A stretch of DNA of 64,000 bases, taken from assembly GCA_051649785.1 (NCBI GenBank), contig JBOFHT010000008.1, positions 26,255-90,254 on the forward strand. Reading direction: 5' to 3'. The notes below the pieces were generated by a model. That model saw only the letters and a list, made by a program, of their open reading frames with translations, did no database searches and was not told where the DNA came from. Shown piece by piece: positions 18,215 through 27,203 of this stretch. A program made the position numbers and the translations under genes. This stretch comes from JBOFHT01 sp051649785 (GTDB taxonomy: Archaea > Methanobacteriota > Methanobacteria > Methanobacteriales > Methanobacteriaceae). Every line of letters begins with the position of its first letter. Within the stretch, counting starts at the first letter, position 1.

Positions 18215-19465
18215 ATGAGTAATGTAAAGGATATGGGGCTTGCAAAGGAAGGAGTTCGTAAAATTAAATGGGTTCAGAAACATATGCCAGTTCTTGAACA
18301 TATTAAAAAGCAATTTGAAGAAGAGAAACCTTTTGAAGGAATTACAATAGGATCTTGTTTACATTTAGAGCCAAAAACAATTAATTTAGGCCTTACTTTA
18401 GCAGCAGGTGGAGCAGAAGTAGCTATGACTGGTTGTAATCCACTTTCAACCCAAGATGATGCTAGTGCAGGAGGAGTAGAACTAGGTTTAAATGTTTATG
18501 GTTGGAGAGAACAGACTGATGAAGAATATTATCAAACAATAGACAAAGTTCTTGACCATAAGCCAGATATAATTATTGATGATGGTGCAGATATGATTAT
18601 GCACATCCATAATAAAAGAAGTGAATTACTCGGAACAATAAAAGGTGCTTGTGAAGAAACAACAACAGGTGTCCATAGATTAGAATCTATGAATGCAGAT
18701 GGAGCTTTAAAATTCCCATTAATAGCTGTTAATGATGCTTATACAAAATACCTATTTGATAATAGATATGGAACAGGGCAATCTACCTTTGATGCTATAA
18801 TGGGAACTACTAATATGTTAATAGCTGGAAAAAATGTAGTTGTTTGCGGTTATGGTTGGTGTGGAAGAGGGGTAGCTTCAAGGGCTTCGGGTCTTGGTGC
18901 AAATGTAATTGTAACTGAAATTGACCCAATTCGAGCATTAGAAGCTAAAATGGATGGTTATAGAGTTATGAAAATTAGAGAAGCAGTAAAATATGCAGAC
19001 TTAATTATTACTGTAACTGGAAATGTTGATATTGTTAGTGGAGATGACTTTAAATATATGAAAGATGGTTGTATGTTAGCTAATTCTGGTCATTTCAATG
19101 TTGAAATCAACAGAGACGATTTAGAATCTAGTGCTGTAAAAGTAGAAGCTGTACGTGAAAGTATTGAAGAGTTCCAAATGAAAGATGGTAAGAAGTTCTA
19201 CCTTTTAGCTGATGGACGTCTTGTTAATTTAGCAGCTGAAAGAGGTCAAGGACACCCTGCTGAAATAATGGATATGAGTTTTGCAGTTCAAGCATTATCT
19301 GCAAAATACATACTTGAAAATGATATACCTCAAGGAGTATTTAAAGCACCTGATGCAATTGATTATGAAGTATCAGAACTTAAATTAAAAGCTATGGGTA
19401 TTGAAATAGATACTTTAAGCCAAAGACAAGTTGATTACCAAGATGATTGGCAAGAAGGAACATAA
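18215..19465 (+). CDS. ahcY: S-adenosylhomocysteine (S-inosylhomocysteine) hydrolase
   Basis: This 416-aa NAD-dependent enzyme removes the by-product of SAM methylation. It shows SCLHLEPKT, CNPLSTQDDASA, the substrate-site EETTTGVHRL and NDAYTKYLFDNRYGTGQS, and the NAD motif VVCGYGWCGRGVA, followed by NSGHFNVEI. In methanogens lacking adenosine recycling, the family member has been shown to act on S-inosylhomocysteine, so the true substrate may be that. GGTGATTAA precedes the ATG. Its product would feed methionine recycling, for which mtnP lies at 62.9 kb. Confidence 0.95.
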   Translation: MSNVKDMGLAKEGVRKIKWVQKHMPVLEHIKKQFEEEKPFEGITIGSCLHLEPKTINLGLTLAAGGAEVAMTGCNPLSTQDDASAGGVELGLNVYGWREQTDEEYYQTIDKVLDHKPDIIIDDGADMIMHIHNKRSELLGTIKGACEETTTGVHRLESMNADGALKFPLIAVNDAYTKYLFDNRYGTGQSTFDAIMGTTNMLIAGKNVVVCGYGWCGRGVASRASGLGANVIVTEIDPIRALEAKMDGYRVMKIREAVKYADLIITVTGNVDIVSGDDFKYMKDGCMLANSGHFNVEINRDDLESSAVKVEAVRESIEEFQMKDGKKFYLLADGRLVNLAAERGQGHPAEIMDMSFAVQALSAKYILENDIPQGVFKAPDAIDYEVSELKLKAMGIEIDTLSQRQVDYQDDWQEGT

Positions 19466-19635
19466 AAACATAAGCCTAACATCCATCCATTATAATCTTA
19501 TAGTTTGATATTTTAGCAAACTAAGATAGTGCCTAGATAGTATCTTACTAATAAGATTAACTTATTTTTTTTATTATTTTTATTTTTAAATTATTATTAA
19601 AATATATACTATTTATTAAAAATTAAGTAGGCTGA

Positions 19636-20322
19636 ATGATAATTATGAGCCATTTAAAATACATTTCTAAAAGAATTAATAATAGAAATAGTAATAAAAA
19701 CACTCCTACTAAATTATTTCTTGGTGGAATTCATGGAAATGAAAGTAAATATATATCAAAGCCTTTAAAATCAGTGCTACCTAAATATTATTTTGGTAAC
19801 AATTTAATCTATGTTTTCGATTCGTCTACATATATAAGCACTTTAAAAAAAGAGTTTTGGGAAAGTGAAAATGGTAAGAATATAATTAGATTTATTAAAA
19901 AGTATAAACCTGATTTTTATATTGAGCTTCACTCATATAATATTAAAAACTATAAAAAACTAGTTAACCATGCTAGAAGAGATTCCCAAGGAGTTCCGCC
20001 ATTAATTGAACTTGAAAATAAAGTTTTAATAAGCTCTGTTTCCCCATTAATTAGAACAAATTACTTTGATTCAAATACAGTTTGTATAACATTAGAGCTT
20101 CCAGTTACAAGTAATGAAAATAATAATGAGAATTATAGTAAAAACATCGATTTAGGTATAAGTTCAAATGCAATGGCTACATACATTGAAATAATAAAAA
20201 TAATAGCTATTTCTAAAGATAGACAAGATTTAGAAAAAAGAATTATGGAATTATATCCTGTTCAAAGGCAAATAGCTATTAAATATGCTAAAGAAGTTTT
20301 TAATTTTAAAACACCATTTTAG
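19636..20322 (+). CDS. DUF2119-like protein with zinc-hydrolase motifs
   Basis: This is a 228-aa soluble protein without a signal peptide. Near the N-terminus is FLGGIHGNES (His and Glu as in the AstE/aspartoacylase HGNE motif), then FYIELHSYN with the third possible metal His, and VCITLELPVT with a candidate catalytic Glu. The architecture matches the two exported paralogues at 6.7-8.7 kb, but this one is cytoplasmic. The family name DUF2119 is recalled, not checked. An alternative start is ATG 19645. It converges on fen with 20 nt between stops. Confidence 0.65.
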   Translation: MIIMSHLKYISKRINNRNSNKNTPTKLFLGGIHGNESKYISKPLKSVLPKYYFGNNLIYVFDSSTYISTLKKEFWESENGKNIIRFIKKYKPDFYIELHSYNIKNYKKLVNHARRDSQGVPPLIELENKVLISSVSPLIRTNYFDSNTVCITLELPVTSNENNNENYSKNIDLGISSNAMATYIEIIKIIAISKDRQDLEKRIMELYPVQRQIAIKYAKEVFNFKTPF

Positions 20323-20342
20323 CAATACTCAATTTTAATATT

Positions 20343-21341
20343 CTAAAACCAATCCTCTAGACTTTTTTGAGTAGTTTTAAGCGATTTCATTCTTTTAGAA
20401 GCCGATAAAACACGGTCTACTGAAAAATTATGAACATCACACATAAATTCAGTTAATTTATCATTTTCAGGACTTTTCCATTTAATTTCATACTTAGTAT
20501 TAATATTTGGTTCTAAAAATATATTTCTAAGGTCATTAATTGTTGCATCACCCGTGACAACTAGTTCTTCATTAATTGATTCAAGAGCTTTCTCAGCAGT
20601 CTCATGAGTTTTAATTAATTTTAATCCTTTTTTAGCACCAATACCTTTGATACCTTCATTAAAGTCTGTTCCAACAAGTAATGCTAAGTCTACTAATTGT
20701 TTCCTAGTTAGATCTAGTGCATTTATTGTTTTTTTAAGTTCCATATACTCTAAATCTGAAAGATTACCACTTAAAGTTAAGTTTCTAATGATTTTTGGAG
20801 CCCCAAACAGAAGACAATCATAATCTTGAGATGCTACAGCCCATGCATCCCCATTTGCAACCATATAAGAAGCTTGGGCTTCCCCTTCACCAAATGATTG
20901 AACATAGGGAATTCCCATAAATTCTAGTAGCTTTTTAGAACTTTCAATTGTATAGCTTGACATTCTAGAAGAACGGACTGCAAATTTACGTGCTTCTTCG
21001 ATATCTCCTTTTTCAAGGGATTCTTTCCACTTCTTTTCAGATTCTTCCCTTACATTAATTCTTTTATTAATAGTGTCACGTTTTAAATGAGATGATTTTC
21101 CATCAAACACATAAATAGGCTTTATTCCTTTTTCAACTATATTAGAAGTCCTATAAAGAATCCCACTTAAATGAGAAGTAACATTTCCATTATCATCCAT
21201 AAGAGGAGTCCCATCACGTTGCCTTATACTTGATAAAAACTGATAAATAGAATTAGCCGCATCAATAGCTATTATTCTCCCATTTAAATCTTTAAAATTT
21301 ATATTTTGAGGATTGACAATGTCTTTAAACTTTACACCCAT
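20343..21341 (-). CDS. fen: Flap endonuclease 1
   Basis: This is a structure-specific nuclease that removes 5' flaps during Okazaki fragment maturation and repair. At 332 aa it has the N-region MGVKFKDIV and IIAIDAANSIYQFL, the internal region VQSFGEGEAQASYM with acidic metal ligands, the helix-hairpin-helix LVGTDFNEGIKGIGAKK, and a perfect PCNA-binding tail QKSLEDWF. All active-site regions are intact. Confidence 0.96.
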   Translation of the reverse strand: MGVKFKDIVNPQNINFKDLNGRIIAIDAANSIYQFLSSIRQRDGTPLMDDNGNVTSHLSGILYRTSNIVEKGIKPIYVFDGKSSHLKRDTINKRINVREESEKKWKESLEKGDIEEARKFAVRSSRMSSYTIESSKKLLEFMGIPYVQSFGEGEAQASYMVANGDAWAVASQDYDCLLFGAPKIIRNLTLSGNLSDLEYMELKKTINALDLTRKQLVDLALLVGTDFNEGIKGIGAKKGLKLIKTHETAEKALESINEELVVTGDATINDLRNIFLEPNINTKYEIKWKSPENDKLTEFMCDVHNFSVDRVLSASKRMKSLKTTQKSLEDWF

Positions 21342-21495
21342 AAAACCACCATTAAATAAAACAATATATAAAACAATGCATAAAACAAAGAATAAAATAT
21401 TAGCTGAAACACTAACTACAATTACTACAACTATTAATTTTATACCCTAAAAAACAATTTCAAGTTAAAATAATTAAATTTACAATTCATAAAAC

Positions 21496-22038
21496 TCAGT
21501 AATCCTCTAAAAAAGAATCCATTGGGAATGTTTCCTTAATCCAGATTAATATTTCATTATTATGAATAATATTATAATCCCTAGTTAAAAAATCAGCATT
21601 AGTATTAAAAATATCTTTTAAATCATTATCCCCATTTTCTATTTTAACTGACTTAACTTCACGCCTAGATTCAAGATGATATTTTCTTAAAATCCTACCA
21701 ATTGGAATATCAGCACTAATTAAATCTTCTTTAAATCCATTTGTTAATCTTTTTAATGGAATATAAGATATTGCATGGATTAAAGGCTTATTTTCTTTTT
21801 CCATAACTACAACACGATAGTTAACTTCTTCACCTTTATTAATATTAAGAATTTTAGCTATTTCATTGTCAGCTTTTTGGAACTCTTGCTTTAAAGTCCT
21901 AATTCCAATTCGACCATTTAAAACATCTAAAATATTAGTTACAGAGCCATCTGTAGCTATAAGTATTTTTTGTATATTTGATAACTTAACATCATCTGTT
22001 TCAAGGTTTTTTACTTCATCAATAACTTTAAATCCCAT
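21496..22038 (-). CDS. Chorismate pyruvate-lyase-like protein (DUF98 family)
   Basis: This is a 180-aa protein of the DUF98/chorismate lyase-like family, marked by LIATDGSVTNILDVL, NYRVVVME, HAISYIPLKRL and IPIGRILRKYHLESRREV. Relatives release pyruvate from chorismate to give 4-hydroxybenzoate; in methanogens this is a precursor of methanopterin, so that pathway is a reasonable inference. The start at 22038 (MGFKV) is preferred over ATG 22053 because GAGGCG lies seven bases before it and overlaps the upstream ATG. Confidence 0.75.
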   Translation of the reverse strand: MGFKVIDEVKNLETDDVKLSNIQKILIATDGSVTNILDVLNGRIGIRTLKQEFQKADNEIAKILNINKGEEVNYRVVVMEKENKPLIHAISYIPLKRLTNGFKEDLISADIPIGRILRKYHLESRREVKSVKIENGDNDLKDIFNTNADFLTRDYNIIHNNEILIWIKETFPMDSFLEDY

Positions 22039-22127
22039 AAAACTACGCCTCATTGATTATATGCTAGATATTAGGATTATATTATAATATTATAAAATAA
22101 TTTGAGTATTATTAATAGAGCATAATA

Positions 22128-23396
22128 TTATAGAATATTATCTGGATTTTCAATGAATCCAGATACTGCAGAGCTTGCAGCTACAAGAGCATTGGCTAAA
22201 TACACATCAGAATTAGGATCTCCCATCCTACCTTGGAAATTACGATTAGTAGTAGCTATACAAGTTTCACCTTCTGTTAAAACCCCCATATGCCCTCCTA
22301 AACAGGGCCCACATCCAGGATTACAAACAATAGCCCCTGCATTAATGAAAGTTTCTAAAAGACCTTCTTTCATAGCTTGAGTATAAATTTCAGCAGAAGC
22401 AGGAGATATGATTAATCTAACATCATTATGGACTTTTTTCTTAGTTAATACTTTTGCAGTATCTCTTAAGTCACCTAAACGCCCATTAGTACAAGACCCA
22501 ATAAAAACTTGATCAATATGAGTTCCTTCAACATTAGAAAGGTTTTTTACATTATCAACATCATGAGGACAAGCTATTTGAGGCTCCAAATCAGAAACAT
22601 TAAAATGAAATTCATTTTCATATTCAGCATTATTATCTGGTGTGATTAAATCAATATCTGTTGTTGTAAAATTGTCGTTATTTCTATTTACTTTATTAAG
22701 GTATTCTAAAGTAGCTTTATTAGGAATCATAATCCCATTTTTAGCCCCCATCTCAATAGCCATATTACAAATAGTCATACGGCCTTCGACATCCATATTA
22801 TCGATTGTCGTACCTATAAACTCTGTAGCTTTATAAGTAGCCCCATCAGCACCAATATTGCCAATAATATTTAAAATAATATCTTTTGCATAGGTATTTT
22901 TTGGAAGCTCACCATTAACATTAATTTTAAATGATTCTGGAACCATAAACCAAGTTTTACCCGTAGCATAAATAACAGCCATATCAGTAGCCCCAACTCC
23001 AGTAGAAAATGCTCCAAAAGCACCATAAGTACATGTATGAGAATCCGCACCTACAATAATATTTCCAGGGCTAATAAATCCTTTTTCCGGAAGAACTTGG
23101 TGACAAATTCCTTCACCATGATTATAAACATTACTTAAATTTTGTTTTTTAGCAAATTCGCGTGTAACCTTTTGAAATTCAGCAGAATTAATAGTGTTAG
23201 CTGGAACTGTGTGATCATAAACAATCACAATTTTTTCATTATCCCACACAGTATCTGCAATTTTTTCAAAGGTTTTAATAGCTGGAGGGGATGTTCCATC
23301 ATGAGACATAGCTAAATCTACATTAACTTCAATTATTTCACCAGGAGATACATCATTACCATTTGCTTTTGATAAAATTTTTTCAGTAATATTCAT
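22128..23396 (-). CDS. hacA: Homoaconitase / 3-isopropylmalate dehydratase large subunit
   Basis: This 422-aa 4Fe-4S hydro-lyase subunit has the cluster ligands in FIGSCTNG and VCNPGCGPC, plus VGADSHTCTYGA and NFQGRMGDP of the aconitase superfamily. It needs a separate small subunit, which is not in the window. Its neighbour in the same direction is a homocitrate synthase homologue, so a role in the 2-oxoacid chain elongation toward coenzyme B (HacA) is favoured over leucine synthesis (LeuC). The two cannot be separated by motif on the large subunit alone. Confidence 0.88.
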   Translation of the reverse strand: MNITEKILSKANGNDVSPGEIIEVNVDLAMSHDGTSPPAIKTFEKIADTVWDNEKIVIVYDHTVPANTINSAEFQKVTREFAKKQNLSNVYNHGEGICHQVLPEKGFISPGNIIVGADSHTCTYGAFGAFSTGVGATDMAVIYATGKTWFMVPESFKINVNGELPKNTYAKDIILNIIGNIGADGATYKATEFIGTTIDNMDVEGRMTICNMAIEMGAKNGIMIPNKATLEYLNKVNRNNDNFTTTDIDLITPDNNAEYENEFHFNVSDLEPQIACPHDVDNVKNLSNVEGTHIDQVFIGSCTNGRLGDLRDTAKVLTKKKVHNDVRLIISPASAEIYTQAMKEGLLETFINAGAIVCNPGCGPCLGGHMGVLTEGETCIATTNRNFQGRMGDPNSDVYLANALVAASSAVSGFIENPDNIL

Positions 23397-23641
23397 TTTT
23401 TCTACCTAATTTTTAAGAAGTGACCAGAATAATGTATAATAAAGAATTTGATGATTGGTAAGAGTAATATTATGTATAATTATGTATAATAAAATGTAAT
23501 AAATATAATGGCAATTATAACACAATAAAATATTGTAATAAAATAGAATAATGGAGATAAATACAATGTAACATAATAAAATGTAATATATTTTAATGTA
23601 GTCTAAATAAGGCGGATATTATAATAAATCATATTATTAAA

Positions 23642-24817
23642 TTATATATCTACAGGACCTCTTACAGAACGAACAATGTCTGAAAATACTTTATCATTAA
23701 TATATCTTCCTTCTTCCCTGTTCTTTTTAACTTCATCAACAATTTTGCAAAGTTCATCTTTTGTAACTTCTAATCCACAAGAATCTAGCTTAGCCCTAAC
23801 TGCACGACAACCAGAATGTTTTCCAAGGACTAATTTACGAGTTTGACCAATTATTTCTGGCAAAAATGGCTCATAAGTTAATGGTTCTTCAATTACAGCA
23901 TCTACATGAATACCTGACTCATGTCTAAAGATATTTTTACCAACAATAGGTTTATTATCAGGAATTTTAACATTAGTGTGTTTTTCAACAAGTTTAGAAA
24001 GTTCTTGAATTATTGGAAGCTTAAATCCTAAATCAACACCATATAATATCTTTAAACTCATTATAAGTTCTTCTAAGCAAGTATTTCCTGCACGCTCTCC
24101 AATTCCATTAACAGTAGTAGAAATAGCATTTCCACCAGCTAACATACCCGCAATAACATTAGGAACTGCCATTCCAAAGTCATTATGGCAATGCATCGCT
24201 ATATCTACTTTAATAGTTTTTTTAAGCTCCCTTACCAGATAATCCATCCCATAAGGAGTTATTGCACCAACAGTATCAGCTATATGAACTCTGTCAACAC
24301 CATAATCTTCAGCTTTCATGTATAATCGTTTTAAAAAGTCTAAATCAGTTCTTGTTGCATCTTCAGCAGAAAAAGCTACAAATAGACCATGATCTTTAGC
24401 ATATTCAATTGATTTCATGCAAACATTAAGTGCCTGTTCATGAGTAAGTCGTAATTTATGCTCTAAATGAATATCCGAAGTCCCCATAAAAGTTATAACA
24501 CCATCCACATCACAAGAAAGGGCAGTATCAATATCTTCAATTTTAGTTCGAGCTAAAGACAAAATTTGAGCATTAAGTCCTTCATTAGATATTGCTTTAA
24601 CTGAATGTTGTTCCTGTTTAGATACTGTTGGAAACCCAGCTTCAATTTGGTGAATTTTAAGTTCATCTAATTTTTTAGCTATTTCTAACTTTTCATTTTT
24701 ACCTAAACAAACACCAGGAGTCTGTTCACCATCACGGAGTGTGGTATCGTAAATTATAATATCTTTAGGGAATTTTAAATCGTATTCTTTATTAAATGGA
24801 CTTACATAATATTGCAA
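23642..24817 (-). CDS. aksA: Homocitrate synthase homologue (AksA)
   Basis: This 391-aa enzyme of the isopropylmalate synthase family shows IIYDTTLRDGEQTPGVCL, FSAEDATRTDLDFL, DTVGAITPYGM, the metal-binding HCHNDFGMA, and NGIGERAGNTCLEEL. It lacks the long C-terminal regulatory domain of LeuA. In methanogens this type condenses acetyl-CoA with 2-oxoglutarate and longer homologues to make 2-oxosuberate for coenzyme B. Pairing with the downstream aconitase-like gene supports this. It lies 245 nt from hacA. Confidence 0.88.
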   Translation of the reverse strand: MQYYVSPFNKEYDLKFPKDIIIYDTTLRDGEQTPGVCLGKNEKLEIAKKLDELKIHQIEAGFPTVSKQEQHSVKAISNEGLNAQILSLARTKIEDIDTALSCDVDGVITFMGTSDIHLEHKLRLTHEQALNVCMKSIEYAKDHGLFVAFSAEDATRTDLDFLKRLYMKAEDYGVDRVHIADTVGAITPYGMDYLVRELKKTIKVDIAMHCHNDFGMAVPNVIAGMLAGGNAISTTVNGIGERAGNTCLEELIMSLKILYGVDLGFKLPIIQELSKLVEKHTNVKIPDNKPIVGKNIFRHESGIHVDAVIEEPLTYEPFLPEIIGQTRKLVLGKHSGCRAVRAKLDSCGLEVTKDELCKIVDEVKKNREEGRYINDKVFSDIVRSVRGPVDI

Positions 24818-25100
24818 TTAATCTCCCCCTTAATTAGTGTGTTAAAATCTATTGAAATTGGTATTAAGAAATTTTTCCTAAGAATTTATATTGGTTTTTG
24901 CATTAAATTTTTTTAAATTAAATTATACTAATTTTTTTAACTAAATTACTATGTTTATACTAATATTATACTAACATATAATTATATTTTTGTAATTAAT
25001 ATTTTTCGTAATTATTTGAATTATTAATTAACTTATTATTTGACTTAATTATTTTAATCGTGAATTTAGTTGAATATTGTTTTAATATTTAAGAAGCAGT

Positions 25101-25886
25101 TTAATTTTTACTAGTTATATTACTAATTTTGTTATTATCCTTATTTTCAAGTAATTCCAAATAAGAAGTTCTTTCAAACCCATTAATAATTCCTAAAACC
25201 TTATAAAGATTGAATATATTATCAAGAGCTATTTGAAATTCTTCACCGTCTTCTAATTCAGTTTCAATTTCCATATAAGGACCTAACCCTTTAATATCAT
25301 CTAAAGAAATTATAAAACTATTATCTCTATTTATATCATCACCAATATTATTAATTTTAAATATTTCTCTATTTTTTATAACTTTAGCTACAGGCGAAAA
25401 CCCTAATTCTTCAAAAATATCACTTACTTTTTCAGAGTCTTCTATTCCCACTTCAATTTCCTTACGAGTTTTGCTGTTTTTATCTATTTTAGGACCTTTA
25501 TAAGTTATGAAAATATTATCAAATTCCGTTATATTATCACATTTGGATTCAATATTATTATGATTAGAATTATTGTTAGGATTATTATTATTATCGTTAT
25601 TGTTATTATTGTTATTATTATTTGTGTTAAGGTTATGGTTAGAATTGTTAGTAGTATTAGTATTATTAGGATTATTAACAACCATATCATTACTGACATT
25701 TGAATTGCTAATAATAACTTTTCTAATACGTAGTGCCTCATCTGTTTTTGCAAAATCTTTTATAGGAGAATTAAAATAAATATCTTCTTGAAATTCATCT
25801 TTAATTTTAATAGCCCCAATTTCAAGTATTTTTAGACGAATGGATTCAAAATCTTTAATTTTAGCTTTAACTTCAACTTCAATCAT
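25101..25886 (-). CDS. CYTH-domain protein (CyaB/thiamine triphosphatase-like)
   Basis: This 261-aa protein opens with MIEVEVKAKI, the ExExK signature of the CYTH fold that binds triphosphates. Further conserved parts are EALRIRK, ITYKGPKIDKNSKTRKEIEV, and the C-terminal LGPYMEIETELEDG. The core is interrupted at about residues 62-115 by an extreme Asn-rich insert placed between two strands of the tunnel domain. Archaeal members are labelled class IV adenylate cyclase or triphosphatase, but activity is unproven for most of them. Confidence 0.85.
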   Translation of the reverse strand: MIEVEVKAKIKDFESIRLKILEIGAIKIKDEFQEDIYFNSPIKDFAKTDEALRIRKVIISNSNVSNDMVVNNPNNTNTTNNSNHNLNTNNNNNNNNNDNNNNPNNNSNHNNIESKCDNITEFDNIFITYKGPKIDKNSKTRKEIEVGIEDSEKVSDIFEELGFSPVAKVIKNREIFKINNIGDDINRDNSFIISLDDIKGLGPYMEIETELEDGEEFQIALDNIFNLYKVLGIINGFERTSYLELLENKDNNKISNITSKN

Positions 25887-26645
25887 GATATTTCTCCTAA
25901 TAGTATAGTGATGCTAATAATAGCAGTATGAATAGTGATAATAAGAATAGTGACAATAATAGTGATGATAATAATAGTGAAAATATTAATATTAATAATA
26001 ATGAATGTCAATATTAATAGTAGTTGAGATAGTGATAAAAATTATAATACTAAAAATGTTAATATATTAATTACCATTAGTATTTATAATATAAAGTCTA
26101 CAATAATGATTTTATAAAAAGCACACCACTACTGTAAAAATATGGTAATAATTATGTAAATTTTTATATTAATTACCATGATATTAAATAGGTTTATATA
26201 AGGTTATTTATATATAGTTATTAAATTATATTTATAACTAATATAATTGAAAAAGTTGTATATTTAAAATCTCCCTATATCTCCCTATAACAAAGTAATT
26301 TGGGTGAGACATGTTTTAAATATTTTAAAATTACTAAGATTATTTAAATTTACTATAAATTTTAATTAAGTTCTTATTATATTTTTAAACTTTTTATAAA
26401 TATATATTTCTATCTTATTATTAATAATCAATAAAATTCTAGGAGATTTTAATCTAACTAGTAACATATTGAGTGATATTCATATTATGTAATTTTTTAA
26501 CTTAGTCGTTTTGGAAATAAACTTAATTTAAACTAGTGGTTATGATTTAGCTACTAAAACACATTTTTACCTATGTTTAATTTAAATATTTCTTGGCTTA
26601 GTTAATTAGTTACCATTATTATTTTTAAATATGGAGGATAGGCTT
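25887..26645. other. Long upstream region of tbp
   Basis: This 759-nt gap lies between divergent genes. The first 150 nt are AAT/AGTGATAAT-type low-complexity sequence. CTCCCTATAT is almost repeated at 26270-26290. A TATA-like ATAAATATAT occurs near 26396. There is no open frame of note; it presumably includes the tbp promoter and a leader. Confidence 0.4.
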
Positions 26646-27191
26646 TTGACAGATGTTGATATTAAAATAGAGAACATTGTAGCTTCTGCTAGCATTGGTA
26701 AGAAAATTGATCTTACTGTTGTTTCTGAAGCTTTAGAAGGTGTTAGCTTTAATAGAGAACAATTCCCAGGATTAGTTTTTAAGTTGAAGGAGCCAAAAAC
26801 AGCTGCTTTGATATTTAGTTCTGGTAAATTAGTTTGTACTGGTGCAAAATCCATCGATGATTCAAAAAAAGCTACTAGGATAACTGTAGACTTAATGAGA
26901 ACCAAAGACCCAGACATACCAAAAGAATTTGACATAAAGGTTCAAAATATAGTAGCTTCTGCTAATTTACATGCAACTTTAAATTTAGAAGCTGTGGCTC
27001 TTGAATTAGAAAATACAGAATATGAACCTGAACAATTTCCAGGATTAGTTTATCGTTTAGAAGATCCTAAGGTTGTTCTTTTATTATTCGGCTCCGGAAA
27101 AGTAGTTTGTACTGGAGCTAAAAGTTATGATGATGCTAAGTTGGGCGTAGAAAGAGCATACGACCGCCTTAGTGAATTGGATTTAATTTAA
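26646..27191 (+). CDS. tbp: TATA-box binding protein
   Basis: This is the general transcription factor that binds promoter TATA boxes with TFB. At 181 aa it consists of two direct repeats, each with IENIVASA / VQNIVASA, EQFPGLVFKL / EQFPGLVYRL and SGKLVCTGAKS / SGKVVCTGAKS. The start is a TTG at 26646: GGAGG at 26633-26637 is a strong ribosome site eight bases before it, and it overlaps the apparent ATG at 26631, which is therefore unlikely. serB follows 12 nt downstream. Confidence 0.95.
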   Translation: MTDVDIKIENIVASASIGKKIDLTVVSEALEGVSFNREQFPGLVFKLKEPKTAALIFSSGKLVCTGAKSIDDSKKATRITVDLMRTKDPDIPKEFDIKVQNIVASANLHATLNLEAVALELENTEYEPEQFPGLVYRLEDPKVVLLLFGSGKVVCTGAKSYDDAKLGVERAYDRLSELDLI

Positions 27192-27203
27192 TTGGTGATA
27201 TGA

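Noticed and set aside
26631..26645. ATG 26631 as tbp start
   Set aside because: It overlaps the GGAGG ribosome site; TTG 26646 gives the usual TBP N-terminus.
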